Source of the DNA: Pseudomonas sp. DNDY-54 | Lineage (GTDB): Bacteria > Pseudomonadota > Gammaproteobacteria > Pseudomonadales > Pseudomonadaceae | Assembly (NCBI RefSeq): GCF_019880365.1 | Contig: NZ_CP082271.1 | Coordinates: forward strand, 1,860,001 to 1,924,000 | DNA length: 64,000 bases | Reading direction: 5' to 3' | In this document: positions 53,164 to 62,176 of the stretch, piece after piece | Position numbering within the stretch: position 1 is the first letter of the stretch | Layout of the letters: the number at the start of each line of letters is the position of its first letter | Position numbers and translations under genes: made by a program | The notes under the pieces: model-generated | What the model saw: only the letters and a program-made list of their open reading frames with translations | The model's database searches: none | Told to the model about the DNA's origin: nothing

Positions 53164-53460
53164 TTACACGGGCGAGTCGATGATGTCGTCCCAGTCGTGA
53201 TGCTTCTTTACGTAGTCGGCAACGAACCCGCAGACCGGTACGACGCGTTTGCCACGCCGGCGGGCATCGTCGAGTGACTCGCGAACCAGCTTACTGCCCA
53301 TGCCTTGCCCAGACAGGCTCTGGTCGACCTCGGTGTGTGTGAACACCCGACGCAGGCCATCGTCTTGATATTCCGCGAAACCGAGGGCCTGGCCGCCGAT
53401 CTCCAGCACGTAGCGGTGAGCATTCTCGTCGTGACGTACAGTGGCGTTGTTGTCATTCAT
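53164..53460 (-). CDS. GNAT family N-acetyltransferase (YjdJ-like)
   Basis: A short, 98-residue Gcn5-related domain of the type often called YjdJ or NAT_SF. It includes RYVLEIGGQALGFAEYQDDG, TEVDQSLSGQGMGSKLVRES (the acetyl-CoA pyrophosphate loop) and VVPVCGFVADYVKKH. These small proteins keep the acetyl-CoA site but the substrate is unknown. Confidence 0.9.
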   Translation of the reverse strand: MNDNNATVRHDENAHRYVLEIGGQALGFAEYQDDGLRRVFTHTEVDQSLSGQGMGSKLVRESLDDARRRGKRVVPVCGFVADYVKKHHDWDDIIDSPV

Positions 53461-53517
53461 TGCGTTACCTCTGGCTAGTGGGTGAGCGAAAGCTGTGTTC
53501 GAACCACATGATTTGGG

Positions 53518-53829
53518 CTAGAGACGATCGACCAGATCCCTCCCCATGTCGCATCCGCGCTCGAGCGCCTCGTCGAAACTCCGGTAATGCTGCGTTTGGT
53601 CGACGCTGACCGGGACGATGATCTCGCGATCCTTCACCACTTCGGCACCGACGGCCCAGAGTGTCTCGCCAAAGGTTTCGTACTCGTAGCCGGTGATGTG
53701 CACGATCACGTCGTGGTCTCTATAGACCAACCGATGGCTATGCGGGATCTGGTGGTCGCTGCCGCTCGGGATGTGAGCTGGCGTCTCGAAGTAGGGCTGC
53801 TCGGCGTCTGGTTTAACGGCCTTGCTCAT
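53518..53829 (-). CDS. Conserved hypothetical protein (103 residues)
   Basis: I do not recognise a named family. The protein is soluble and acidic, opening MSKAVKPDAEQPYF, with a compact middle SHRLVYRDHDVIVHITGYEYE and an end EALERGCDMGRDLVDRL. GGAGG lies seven bases before the ATG, which supports translation. Six His occur in the first half, so metal binding is possible. It is 57 bases upstream of the GNAT gene on the same strand. Confidence 0.7.
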   Translation of the reverse strand: MSKAVKPDAEQPYFETPAHIPSGSDHQIPHSHRLVYRDHDVIVHITGYEYETFGETLWAVGAEVVKDREIIVPVSVDQTQHYRSFDEALERGCDMGRDLVDRL

Positions 53830-54185
53830 GCTGGACCTCCTTGGGTTATCTGAGTTGGTCCCGAGGCGGCAGCCGATCGTTCCCGTTGCGGTCCCGGTTG
53901 CGATGAGCGTGCGGCGGTCAGGGTCGACCTGGACGGAGCTGTTTCACGCTGCAGGTGGCATGGCGTATTGGAAGCTAACCATTGGAAGCGGGTCTTCGTC
54001 GGTAGCCGGAACGGCTACTGAACCGCTGACGCGCCTGGCGAACTCGAAGGGATGACCCATAAGTTCTGCAAATCTGCAGATCGGGTCTGCGGGTTTTCCT
54101 TGTTGTGCTCCTGTGTCATCTGGCTAGGATCGGCCGAAACCTCGCGCCGATGACCGGCGCACCTGAAAATCTGAGAGAGAGTCCC
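53830..54185. other. Intergenic region, no gene recognised
   Basis: About 355 bases between divergent genes, containing their promoters. A palindrome-like CTGCAAATCTGCAG lies near 54064-54077. No RNA gene or further ORF was supported. Confidence 0.4.
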
Positions 54186-55373
54186 ATGTCAGAACGCGAA
54201 ATCGTCATTGTCGGCGCTGTCCGAACCGCTATCGGCTCCTTTGGTGGCGCGCTGAAAGACGTCGACCTGACCACTCTTGCCACCACAGCCTGCCGCGGCG
54301 CGCTTGAGCGCTCGGGTACGCCACCGGATGCCGTTGGCCACGTGGTGATGGGTAACGTGATACCCACCGAACCGCGCGATGGCTATCTGGCGCGCGTTGC
54401 AGCAGTCGATGCCGGCATCCCGTTGGAAACGCCTGCGTTCAACGTCAACCGGTTGTGTGGTTCTGGCTTGCAAGCGGTGATTTCAGCCGCGCAATCCATC
54501 CTCCTGGGTGACACCGACGTCGCCATTGGTGGCGGTGCCGAGAGTATGAGCCGCGGCCCCTTCATCCTGCCAAACATGCGCTGGGGCGCGCGCCTCGGCG
54601 ATAGCCAGGCCATCGATTACATGAACACGCTGCTGCATGATCCCTGGGGCAAGTTCCATATGGGCGTGACAGCAGAGAATGTCGCCGAGCGTTATGGCAT
54701 CAGCCGTGAGCAACAAGACGCGCTGGCGCTCGAGAGTCAGCAGCGAGCGGCCCGTGCACTCGAAAATGGCTATTTCCGCGAACAGATCGTTCCGGTCGAA
54801 ATCCGCGGCCGCAAGGGTTCCAGTCAGTTCGACACGGACGAGCATCTGCGGCCAGACCTGACGGCCGAACGTCTCGCTGCGCTAAAACCAGTTTTCAAGA
54901 AAGAAATTGGCACCGTGACCGCGGGCAACGCTTCGGGCCTCAACGATGGTGCTGCTGCCCTGGTGCTGGCCGAGGCGGGGCGCGCTCGGTCGCTTGGGTT
55001 GACGCCGATGGCCCGGCTGGTCGGCTACGCCCACGCGGGTGTTGAGCCTGCGTATATGGGAATCGGTCCGGTTCCCGCGGTGCGCATACTGCTCGAACGG
55101 ACCGGGATCCGCCTGGACCAGATCGACGTGATCGAAGCCAACGAAGCGTTCGCCGCCCAGGCCTGTGCCGTGATGCAGGAGCTGGACATGGATCCGGCTC
55201 GGGTCAATCCCAACGGCTCGGGAATTTCCCTAGGCCATCCGGTGGGTGCGACGGGTGCAATTATCAGCGTCAAAGCCATTCATGAACTGCAGCGGATCCA
55301 GGGTCGCTATGCGCTCGTGACGATGTGCATTGGCGGTGGGCAGGGGATCGCGGCACTTTTCGAACGCTGTTGA
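54186..55373 (+). CDS. Acetyl-CoA C-acyltransferase (thiolase II)
   Basis: A 395-residue thiolase that condenses or cleaves beta-ketoacyl-CoA. It has the acyl-enzyme Cys in NVNRLCGSGLQAVISAAQ at about 90, the His of NPNGSGISLGHPVGATG near 350, and the second Cys in CIGGGQGIA near the C-terminus. The start MSEREIVIVGAV is preceded by GAGAGAG; an in-frame Met 27 codons upstream adds nothing familiar. It stands alone. BktB- or PhaA-like beta-ketothiolase and degradative thiolase cannot be separated from sequence alone. Confidence 0.92.
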   Translation: MSEREIVIVGAVRTAIGSFGGALKDVDLTTLATTACRGALERSGTPPDAVGHVVMGNVIPTEPRDGYLARVAAVDAGIPLETPAFNVNRLCGSGLQAVISAAQSILLGDTDVAIGGGAESMSRGPFILPNMRWGARLGDSQAIDYMNTLLHDPWGKFHMGVTAENVAERYGISREQQDALALESQQRAARALENGYFREQIVPVEIRGRKGSSQFDTDEHLRPDLTAERLAALKPVFKKEIGTVTAGNASGLNDGAAALVLAEAGRARSLGLTPMARLVGYAHAGVEPAYMGIGPVPAVRILLERTGIRLDQIDVIEANEAFAAQACAVMQELDMDPARVNPNGSGISLGHPVGATGAIISVKAIHELQRIQGRYALVTMCIGGGQGIAALFERC

Positions 55374-55482
55374 ACGGCTCGTCAGGCGCAGCGATTTCGA
55401 TTGAAGATTCCGGCGGGGCGGCCGACAAGCTCAGGCGAGGGTGATATCTACGCACGAGACCGGCTTTCCCACAGGACTATTC

Positions 55483-56391
55483 ATGAACAACGCATCCGCC
55501 ACCAACGCCTTATCGCTTCTGCTGTTCACGCTGCGCAGTGGCAAGCAGATGGCGATCAATCTGTTGAAGGTCAGCGAGATCATTCCGACCCCCGCGCTGA
55601 CCCGGCTGCCAGAATCACACCCCCATGTGCGCGGCGTCGCCACCCTTCGTGGCCAGCCGTTGTCGGTGATCGACTTGAGTATGGCCATTGGCATGGCGCC
55701 CCTGCAGGACCCCAAAGGAGGCTGCCTGATCGTCACCGAGATCAGCCGTTCGAAGCAGGGATTGCACGTGCAGGCAGTGGTGAAGATCGTGCATATCCAA
55801 TCGTCGAAAATTCTGCCGCCGCCCTACGGTGCGCGGCACAACTCGTTTATCACCGGCACGGCTGAGGTGGACGGCGAGCTGATTCAGATCCTCGACGTGG
55901 AGAAGGTCATCCACAATATCGCCCCGGTTCCAGGCGAGGCGGACATTTCCCACCTCGATGATCAGGATGCCCAACTGCTTACTGAAACTCGCGCCTTGAT
56001 CGTGGATGACAGCCAGGTGGCCATTCACATGTCGGTTTCAGCGCTGACGAAAATGGGCGTCACCTGTCATGCGGTCCGCAGCGCCCGCGAAGGATTCGCC
56101 AAGCTCGACAGCCTGAAGGACAGCTACGAGGCGATCAACGTCGTGGTCTCGGATATCGAAATGCCAGAAATGGACGGCTATTCGTTCACCCAAGCGCTGC
56201 GGAACCACCCGGACTACGCGTCGATTTACGTGCTGTTGCACACGTCGCTGGACAGCACCATCAGCACCGACAAAGCCAAGGCCGCCGGCGCCAACGACAT
56301 CCTCACCAAGTTTTCACCCCCGGAAATGGCCAAGTGCATGCTGCGCGCCGCTCGGGTAGTGCACCTGGGCGAAGACAGCTCGGTGGCTTGA
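55483..56391 (+). CDS. cheV: Chemotaxis protein CheV (CheW-receiver fusion)
   Basis: The 302-residue protein couples receptors to CheA and tunes their output. An N-terminal CheW-like domain (about 10-150: LLFTLRSGKQMAINLLKVSEI, HPHVRGVATLRGQPLSVIDL) is followed by a CheY-like receiver (about 170-295) with the acidic pocket LIVDDSQ and acceptor D224 in VSDIEMPEMDG. The ATG used has AGGAC five to six bases upstream; a GTG 14 codons earlier is the alternative. No other chemotaxis genes are adjacent. Confidence 0.92.
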   Translation: MNNASATNALSLLLFTLRSGKQMAINLLKVSEIIPTPALTRLPESHPHVRGVATLRGQPLSVIDLSMAIGMAPLQDPKGGCLIVTEISRSKQGLHVQAVVKIVHIQSSKILPPPYGARHNSFITGTAEVDGELIQILDVEKVIHNIAPVPGEADISHLDDQDAQLLTETRALIVDDSQVAIHMSVSALTKMGVTCHAVRSAREGFAKLDSLKDSYEAINVVVSDIEMPEMDGYSFTQALRNHPDYASIYVLLHTSLDSTISTDKAKAAGANDILTKFSPPEMAKCMLRAARVVHLGEDSSVA

Positions 56392-56689
56392 GCCCGGCGC
56401 CGCACTTATCGTGATAATGGCCCCAGCGACCTCGGGGCCGTCGGAGCATAACGTCATACCACCAAGCGGCTGACAGCCAAGCCCGTTGTCCCCGTACCCC
56501 GCTTCAGCCAGCGGTGGCCGTGGTGCCAGTATGCACTTGGCAAACTGCCGGTCGCCGCTTACCGCTCAGTTGGTCGTCTCCCTCCGTCGTTGCCACGACT
56601 TCTCGAAACGCTCCCCGTCGAGCGCGCCGTGGGACTGCGCCTCAATGGCACGTAGAATGAGCGCTTCAAAACGGTAAGGACGGCGAACG
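56392..56689. other. Intergenic region between cheV and polB
   Basis: About 300 bases. It contains the palindrome TTATCGTGATAA (about 56407-56418) and a following GGCCCC / GGGGCC hairpin without a T-run (about 56419-56439). I searched for a LexA box (CTG-N10-CAG type) before polB and did not see a convincing one. Confidence 0.4.
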
Positions 56690-59053
56690 GTGGACCTGCA
56701 GCAGGGCTTTGTCCTCACCCGACACTGGCGCGACACGGCGGCCGGTACCGAGGTGGAGTTCTGGTTGGCGACCGATGCCGGGCCGCGTCGCCTACGCGTA
56801 CCGAATCAACCGTCGGTGGCTTTTGTCCCGGCGGAGCAACGGCGCAAGGTTGAGATGCTGCTCAAGGGCGAGCGAGACGTCGAACTGCGCCCGTTGAATC
56901 TGACCGATTTCCGTCACCGTTCAGTGGTCGGTTTGTATTGCAAGCAGCACCGTCAACTAATGGGGCTCGACAAGCGCCTCCGCAGTGCCGGGCTTGATGT
57001 ATACGAGGGCGACATCCGACCGCCCGAGCGCTATCTGATGGAGCGCTTCATCACTGCGCCTGTGAGTTTTACCGGGCAACCGAATGCTGACGGCGTGCTG
57101 CTGGACGCGCAAATAAAGCCGGCACCGGGCTATCGTCCGCAGCTCCGGCTCGTCTCGCTGGACATCGAAACCACCATGCGCGGCGAACTGTATTCCATTG
57201 CGCTGGAAGGCTGCGGGCAGCGCCAGGTCTACATGCTCGGCCCAGCGAACGGCAACAGCTCCGCCGTGGATTTTGAACTGGAATATTGCGACAGCCGTAA
57301 ACGGCTCATCGAGCGGCTCAATGAGTGGATGGCGCTGCACGATCCGGACGCCATTATCGGTTGGAATCTGGTGCAGTTCGATCTGCGCGTATTGCGCGAC
57401 CAGGCGCAGCGCTACCAGGTTCCGCTGCGCCTGGGGCGGGGCGGTGAAGAGATGGCCTGGCGCGAGCACGGCAGCCGGGGCAATCACTTCTTCGCAGCCG
57501 CCGCAGGCCGGCTGATCATTGATGGTATCGAGGCGCTTCGTTCGGCGACCTGGAGCTTTTCCTCGTTCAGCCTGGAAAATGTCGCGCAGACACTGCTCGG
57601 CGAAGGCAAGGCCATCGACACGCCGTATCAGCGCATGGATGAAATCAACCGCATGTTCGCCGAGGACAAGCCCGCGCTCGCGCGCTACAACCTCAAGGAT
57701 TGCGAGCTGGTCACGCGGATTTTCGACAGGACCGAGCTGCTGACCTTTCTGCTCGAACGTGCAACGGTCACTGGGCTGCCGGCCGACCGTAGCGGCGGAT
57801 CGGTGGCGGCGTTCGAGCATCTCTACATCCCGCTGATGCATCGCCAGGGCTTCGTTGCGCCGAACCTTGGTGAGCGACCGCCGGAGGCCAGCCCCGGCGG
57901 TTTCGTGATGAACTCGCAGCCAGGCCTGTATGAATCGGTGCTGGTGCTGGATTACAAGAGTCTGTACCCCTCGATCATTCGCACGTTTCTCATCGATCCG
58001 GTGGGGCTGGTCGAAGGCATGCGGCGGCCGGAGGATAACGACTCAGTGCCAGGCTTTCGCGGTGCACGGTTCTCCCGTACGCGACATTGCCTGCCGGCGA
58101 TTGTCGAGCGCGTCTGGGAAGGCCGTGAGACGGCCAAGCGCGAAGGCAACAAGCCGTTGTCCCAAGCGTTGAAGATCATCATGAATGCCTTTTACGGGGT
58201 GCTCGGCTCCAGCGGCTGTCGGTTCTTCGACCCGCGCCTGGCCTCGTCGATTACGCTGCGCGGCCACGAGATCATGCGGCGCACCCGCGAACTGATCGAG
58301 GCTGAAGGCTACAGCGTGATCTACGGCGATACCGACTCCACGTTCGTATGGCTCAAACGCGCGCACAGTGACGAGGAGGCGGTGCGTATCGGCACGCATC
58401 TGGTGCAGCAGATCAACCGATGGTGGCGCGAGCACCTACGACAGCAATATGGCTTGCAGAGCGCGCTGGAGCTGCAGTACGAGAGCCACTTCAAGCGTTT
58501 CCTGATGCCCACCATTCGCGGGGCGGAGGAGGGCAGCAAGAAGCGCTATGCGGGGTTGGTGTCACGTCCCGATGGCACCGATGGCCTGGTTTTCAAGGGG
58601 CTGGAAACGGTGCGTACCGACTGGTCGCCGCTGGCCCAGCAGTTCCAGCAGGAGCTGTACCGCCGCATTTTCAACCGCGAGCCTTACCAGGACTACGTGC
58701 GCAACTATGTCCAGCGCACCCTGGCCGGTGAGCTGGACGAGCTGTTGATCTTCCGCAAGCGCCTGCGCCGACGCCTGGATGACTACGAGCGCAACGTGCC
58801 GCCGCATGTGCGCGCCGCCCGGATCGCCGACGAATACAACCTGCAGCACGGCCGCCAACGGCAGTATCAGAACGGCGGCTGGATCAGCTATCTAATGACG
58901 GTGGCCGGCCCGGAACCGCTCGAAGTGCGGCGGGCGCCGATCGATTATGGGCACTATGTTGACCGCCAGCTGCAGCCCATTGCCGACGCCATCCTGCCGT
59001 TCGTGAATGACAGTTTCTCAGCGCTGATTGACGATCAGCTTGGGCTTTTCTGA
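56690..59053 (+). CDS. polB: DNA polymerase II
   Basis: A family B DNA polymerase of 787 residues, the length of E. coli Pol II, used in replication restart and translesion synthesis. The 3'-5' exonuclease motif I is LVSLDIETT (D158, E160). Polymerase motif A is LDYKSLYPSII (D421), motif B KIIMNAFYGVLGSSGCRF and motif C YGDTDS (D547, D549). All catalytic residues are kept. It begins at GTG with AAGGA about nine bases upstream. It is convergent with the glycosyltransferase gene 16 bases away. Confidence 0.95.
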   Translation: MDLQQGFVLTRHWRDTAAGTEVEFWLATDAGPRRLRVPNQPSVAFVPAEQRRKVEMLLKGERDVELRPLNLTDFRHRSVVGLYCKQHRQLMGLDKRLRSAGLDVYEGDIRPPERYLMERFITAPVSFTGQPNADGVLLDAQIKPAPGYRPQLRLVSLDIETTMRGELYSIALEGCGQRQVYMLGPANGNSSAVDFELEYCDSRKRLIERLNEWMALHDPDAIIGWNLVQFDLRVLRDQAQRYQVPLRLGRGGEEMAWREHGSRGNHFFAAAAGRLIIDGIEALRSATWSFSSFSLENVAQTLLGEGKAIDTPYQRMDEINRMFAEDKPALARYNLKDCELVTRIFDRTELLTFLLERATVTGLPADRSGGSVAAFEHLYIPLMHRQGFVAPNLGERPPEASPGGFVMNSQPGLYESVLVLDYKSLYPSIIRTFLIDPVGLVEGMRRPEDNDSVPGFRGARFSRTRHCLPAIVERVWEGRETAKREGNKPLSQALKIIMNAFYGVLGSSGCRFFDPRLASSITLRGHEIMRRTRELIEAEGYSVIYGDTDSTFVWLKRAHSDEEAVRIGTHLVQQINRWWREHLRQQYGLQSALELQYESHFKRFLMPTIRGAEEGSKKRYAGLVSRPDGTDGLVFKGLETVRTDWSPLAQQFQQELYRRIFNREPYQDYVRNYVQRTLAGELDELLIFRKRLRRRLDDYERNVPPHVRAARIADEYNLQHGRQRQYQNGGWISYLMTVAGPEPLEVRRAPIDYGHYVDRQLQPIADAILPFVNDSFSALIDDQLGLF

Positions 59054-59069
59054 ACGGTGACGGTCCTGG

Positions 59070-59804
59070 TCAACGCTCGGTATCGGTATCGGTCCGGTCC
59101 GGCCGTCGCGCCGTATAACGCTCAGCGAGACGTTCTGCGGGCACGCCACAGGCGAATTGAAACGCCAGCCATCGATTGCGCAGTGAGCGGCGCCACCAGC
59201 CGTCGCGGTGCCATCGTCGTGGATCGACGCGGACGCCGTCCTCCAGCCGCGTAAATCGCCCTTCGCTGCGAAGGCTTTTCACCAGTTCGACTTCTTCGAA
59301 CAACGGCCAGGGACTGTGCTGACCACAGCGTCGGTAGGCCTGCGCCGTCACAAACAAGCCCTGATCCCCGTAGGGCACGCCGACATGATTGCGGAGGGTA
59401 ATCAGCCGCTCGAGCAGAGAGCCCTGCCAGCCGGGCTTCCCGGCGAAACGAAACCTGAAATAGCCACCACTCACACCCGAGCCGAGAGCCGCCTGAATCG
59501 AGGACAGTGGATTGCCGTGTAGATGGGCGTCGGCGTGCAGGAACCACAGGATCGGAAAGTGCGCCTGGCTGGCACCTAGCCGGAGCTGCTTGCCGCGACA
59601 GGGCTCGGTCGGCAGCCAGGCCGCGTTGTGGCGCAGGCAGAGCGCCCTACAGGTTTCACTGCTCGCGCCGTCCACGACGACGATTTCGCCACCCAAACCA
59701 GGCGTCTGGAATAGCGAGGCCAGGTGCGGGAGCAGCTGCGCAAGAGGCAGCTCGTCACGCCAGCACGGAATGATCACGCTGATACCGATGGGTTCAGACA
59801 TCAT
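59070..59804 (-). CDS. Glycosyltransferase, TIGR04283 type (arsenosugar cluster)
   Basis: A 244-residue GT2-family enzyme: SVIIPCWRDELPLAQLL, EIVVVDGASSETC and WFLHADAHLHGNPL (DxD-like site), followed by VPYGDQGLFV and EEVELVKSL. This is the GT2 protein I associate with arsenosugar biosynthesis loci (TIGR04283), supported by the neighbouring TIGR04282 type enzyme and ArsS. The frame extends 44 codons upstream into the adjacent gene; MMSEPIG is the likely start and overlaps the upstream gene by 11 bases. Confidence 0.85.
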   Translation of the reverse strand: MMSEPIGISVIIPCWRDELPLAQLLPHLASLFQTPGLGGEIVVVDGASSETCRALCLRHNAAWLPTEPCRGKQLRLGASQAHFPILWFLHADAHLHGNPLSSIQAALGSGVSGGYFRFRFAGKPGWQGSLLERLITLRNHVGVPYGDQGLFVTAQAYRRCGQHSPWPLFEEVELVKSLRSEGRFTRLEDGVRVDPRRWHRDGWWRRSLRNRWLAFQFACGVPAERLAERYTARRPDRTDTDTER

Positions 59805-60474
59805 TGCGGATTCCGAGACGTTCAAGCGTGGCGAGCAATGCCTGACGCGCGGGACGACAGTCGTCGCGAAGCGCCTCGGCCAGGTCGTTGAGGTCTTCGG
59901 CATGGTCGATATCGAACGTCTCTCCGGCAACGGCAACGCTGTACCCGGCCGCGCGGCACAGCTGCGCGAGGGAACTGCCGAGTCGCTCCGTGCTCCAGGG
60001 CAGGTCGCGGAGGTCCGGCCAGGGACGAGAGGAGGCCATCAGCACGACGCCGCCGTCGCGGGCTGACATCAGCACCGTGTCGAAGCGCTGCAGCAGCGCA
60101 GCGACGTGCAGGTAGTCGCATTGGCGCAGGGCAGGGCAGTCACTGCCGATGTACATCAGCCGGTGCTGGCCAGCGCTGCGCAGGGTACGGTCGAGCGCAT
60201 TCAAACGCTCCCCGAGATTACCGTCCCCTTGTGCCACACAAGTCGCGTGGCGATTCAGCGTTTGCGACCAGCCTAGATGCTGCGGATTATCTGGTGCGAT
60301 CGCTGTTGGGCCAGGCCATTGCTGCAAGTCTTCCAGTGCGCAGGCGAGCAGGGCCTGCGCCGCCTGCAGTGCAGCCTGCTGCCCCAACGTAGCGGCCAGT
60401 CGCTGTTTCGCATGGCCCGGCGCTGGGCGCTTACACACCAGAATCAGGCAGGGCTCGGCCGGATCGAACGTCAC
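59794..60474 (-). CDS. Glycosyltransferase, TIGR04282 type (arsenosugar cluster)
   Basis: A 226-residue nucleotide-diphospho-sugar transferase-like protein (DUF2064): LILVCKRPAPGHAKQRLAAT at the N-terminus, GNLGERLNALDR, YIGSDCPAL and the acidic RDGGVVLMA stretch. TIGR04282 members occur with TIGR04283 and radical SAM ArsS. It starts at GTG with GGAG upstream and overlaps the next gene by 11 bases. It is divergent from arsS across about 135 bases. Confidence 0.85.
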   Translation of the reverse strand: MTFDPAEPCLILVCKRPAPGHAKQRLAATLGQQAALQAAQALLACALEDLQQWPGPTAIAPDNPQHLGWSQTLNRHATCVAQGDGNLGERLNALDRTLRSAGQHRLMYIGSDCPALRQCDYLHVAALLQRFDTVLMSARDGGVVLMASSRPWPDLRDLPWSTERLGSSLAQLCRAAGYSVAVAGETFDIDHAEDLNDLAEALRDDCRPARQALLATLERLGIRNDV

Positions 60475-60610
60475 GTCGCTCTCCTTTCGCTAAAAGTACG
60501 CATCAGCTTTGACTATTCTGAATGTGTGCTGCCGGTTTTTCGCGGTTATGCGGGCGTAACCTTGAGACGCTGGGGAATCGAAACAACTGACCACAGGAGT
60601 CGCGATTGCC

Positions 60611-61588
60611 ATGCGTAACACCTTGCCGTTGCTCGATGCGCTGAACTTTCCCCCCCTCCAGCGGGGGCGGCTGGAGGCGTTACAGGTCAATCTAACCTAC
60701 CGCTGCAATCAGCGTTGCCTGCACTGCCACGTCAATGCCGGGCCGACACGCGAGGAGGCGATGACCGACGAAAGCCTGACGTTGCTGCATCAGGTCATTG
60801 ATGCACATCCGGTGCAGACGCTTGATTTGACCGGTGGTGCGCCAGAGATGCACCCGCGCTTTCGAGAGCTCGTCACCCATGCCCGCGGCGAAGGGCTGCG
60901 CGTGATTGACCGTTGCAACCTGACCATTCTGAGCGAGCCAGGTTATGAAAACCTAGCCGAATTCCTGGCCGATCAGCGCGTGGAAGTAACCGCCTCGTTG
61001 CCCTGTTACTCCCAGGAAAATGTCGATCGGCAGCGTGGTGATGGGGTGTTCGAAGCCAGTATCAGCGGGCTACGCAGGCTCAATGCATTGGGCTATGGAG
61101 ACGACGCGAGCGGGCTGATATTGAACCTGGTCTACAACCCGCAGGGACCATCACTGCCTCCAGCGCAAGGTCCGCTGGAAAACGACTACAAGACGCATCT
61201 CGCCGACGCGTTCGGCATTCGCTTCAATCATTTGCTGACCATCACCAATCAACCAATTGCTCGATTCGGCAGCACGCTGGTGAGCAAGGGGCAGTTCAAC
61301 GGTTATATGCAACTGCTGCGTGACAGTTATCGGCCAGAAAATCTGGACGCCGTCATGTGCCGCACGCTGGTGAGTGTGGACTGGCAAGGCTACTTGTACG
61401 ACTGTGATTTCAATCAGATGCTGAACTTGCCGATGGCGTTTCCCCGGATCATCAGCCGGGAACGTGCGCACCTGCGCGATTTGCTCGCGATGCCGGCCCT
61501 GGATGGCAATCCGATTGTCACTCGCGACCACTGTTACGCCTGCACGGCGGGACAGGGATCTAGTTGTGGCGGTGCGTTGCGCGACTGA
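60611..61588 (+). CDS. arsS: Arsenosugar biosynthesis radical SAM protein ArsS
   Basis: The 325-residue radical SAM enzyme has the cluster motif CNQRCLHC (CxxxCxxC) in LTYRCNQRCLHCHVNAGP at about 29-46, and C-terminal auxiliary-cluster cysteines (CRTL, CDF, HCYACTAGQGSSCGG). ArsS is associated with arsenosugar synthesis after methylation and adenosylation of arsenic. The glycosyltransferase pair is divergent from it. No arsM methyltransferase lies in the window, so the pathway is incomplete here. The start MRNTLPLLD has AGGAG about 11 bases upstream. Confidence 0.9.
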   Translation: MRNTLPLLDALNFPPLQRGRLEALQVNLTYRCNQRCLHCHVNAGPTREEAMTDESLTLLHQVIDAHPVQTLDLTGGAPEMHPRFRELVTHARGEGLRVIDRCNLTILSEPGYENLAEFLADQRVEVTASLPCYSQENVDRQRGDGVFEASISGLRRLNALGYGDDASGLILNLVYNPQGPSLPPAQGPLENDYKTHLADAFGIRFNHLLTITNQPIARFGSTLVSKGQFNGYMQLLRDSYRPENLDAVMCRTLVSVDWQGYLYDCDFNQMLNLPMAFPRIISRERAHLRDLLAMPALDGNPIVTRDHCYACTAGQGSSCGGALRD

Positions 61589-61686
61589 TCGGCGCAAGAA
61601 GGCGTTAAAGCGAACTATTCATCTCCTATCCGCCAAGCACGTATGTATGGGACAGCAGTTGTTGCGCTCCAGTACCGCCAAGTCCG

Positions 61687-61741
61687 ATGAATATCCGCAT
61701 GCGTATTTTAGTATTGAAAGTATTCATATGTGGAGTATCCT
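61687..61741 (+). promoter_or_regulatory. Promoter/operator region of the Xre-RES toxin-antitoxin pair
   Basis: A -35 TTGAAA (61714-61719) and -10 TATCCT (61736-61741) are 16 bases apart. They overlap three direct AGTAT repeats, and outer arms ATGAATA (61687) and TATTCAT (61721) form an inverted repeat. The layout fits autoregulation by the antitoxin. Confidence 0.45.
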
Positions 61742-61774
61742 GTTCGTAGTGGAATTCAACAGGCGGAGCTGAAG

Positions 61775-62176
61775 ATGAAACTCGAACAGGCGGTCACCAA
61801 GCCGGACATTACCTCTCCGGATGCGGGGCGAGTTGCGCTGACGTTCTTCTTCAACCTGATGCGGTTGTGGAATTGCAGCGCCGAGCAGCAACGCGTTCTG
61901 CTTGGCTCGGTGGGCAACACGACCTATTTCAAATACAAGAAGCTTCCGGAAGTTCGTTTGCCGAGGGATACGCTGGAGCGTATTTCCTATCTGATGGGCA
62001 TCCATAAAGCGCTGCGCATCCTGTTCAGCAATCAGGCGGAGCGGGCATACGAATGGGTGCACAAGCCTAACGATACCGCTCCCTTCAACGGTATGAGCGC
62101 GCTCGAGTACATGCTGGGTGGGCAAGTGGTGGATCTGGCCGATGTGCGTCGTTACCTCGATTGGGTGCGGGGCTGA
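61775..62176 (+). CDS. Xre/MbcA/ParS-type antitoxin
   Basis: The 133-residue protein has an N-terminal helix-turn-helix-like domain (about 15-70, with LLGSVGNTTYFKYKKLPE) and a C-terminal MbcA/ParS toxin-binding domain (about 75-133, with RISYLMGIHKALRILFSN, NGMSALEYMLGG and VRRYLDWVRG). It is paired with a RES-domain gene downstream. The start MKLEQAVTK has GGAG upstream; the frame reads 15 codons further without a ribosome site. It ends in the TGATG shared with the toxin start. Confidence 0.9.
   Translation: MKLEQAVTKPDITSPDAGRVALTFFFNLMRLWNCSAEQQRVLLGSVGNTTYFKYKKLPEVRLPRDTLERISYLMGIHKALRILFSNQAERAYEWVHKPNDTAPFNGMSALEYMLGGQVVDLADVRRYLDWVRG

Noticed and set aside
56392..56689. LexA (SOS) box before polB
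   Set aside because: No CTG-N10-CAG style site with an AT-rich centre was found in the leader, so SOS control is not claimed.
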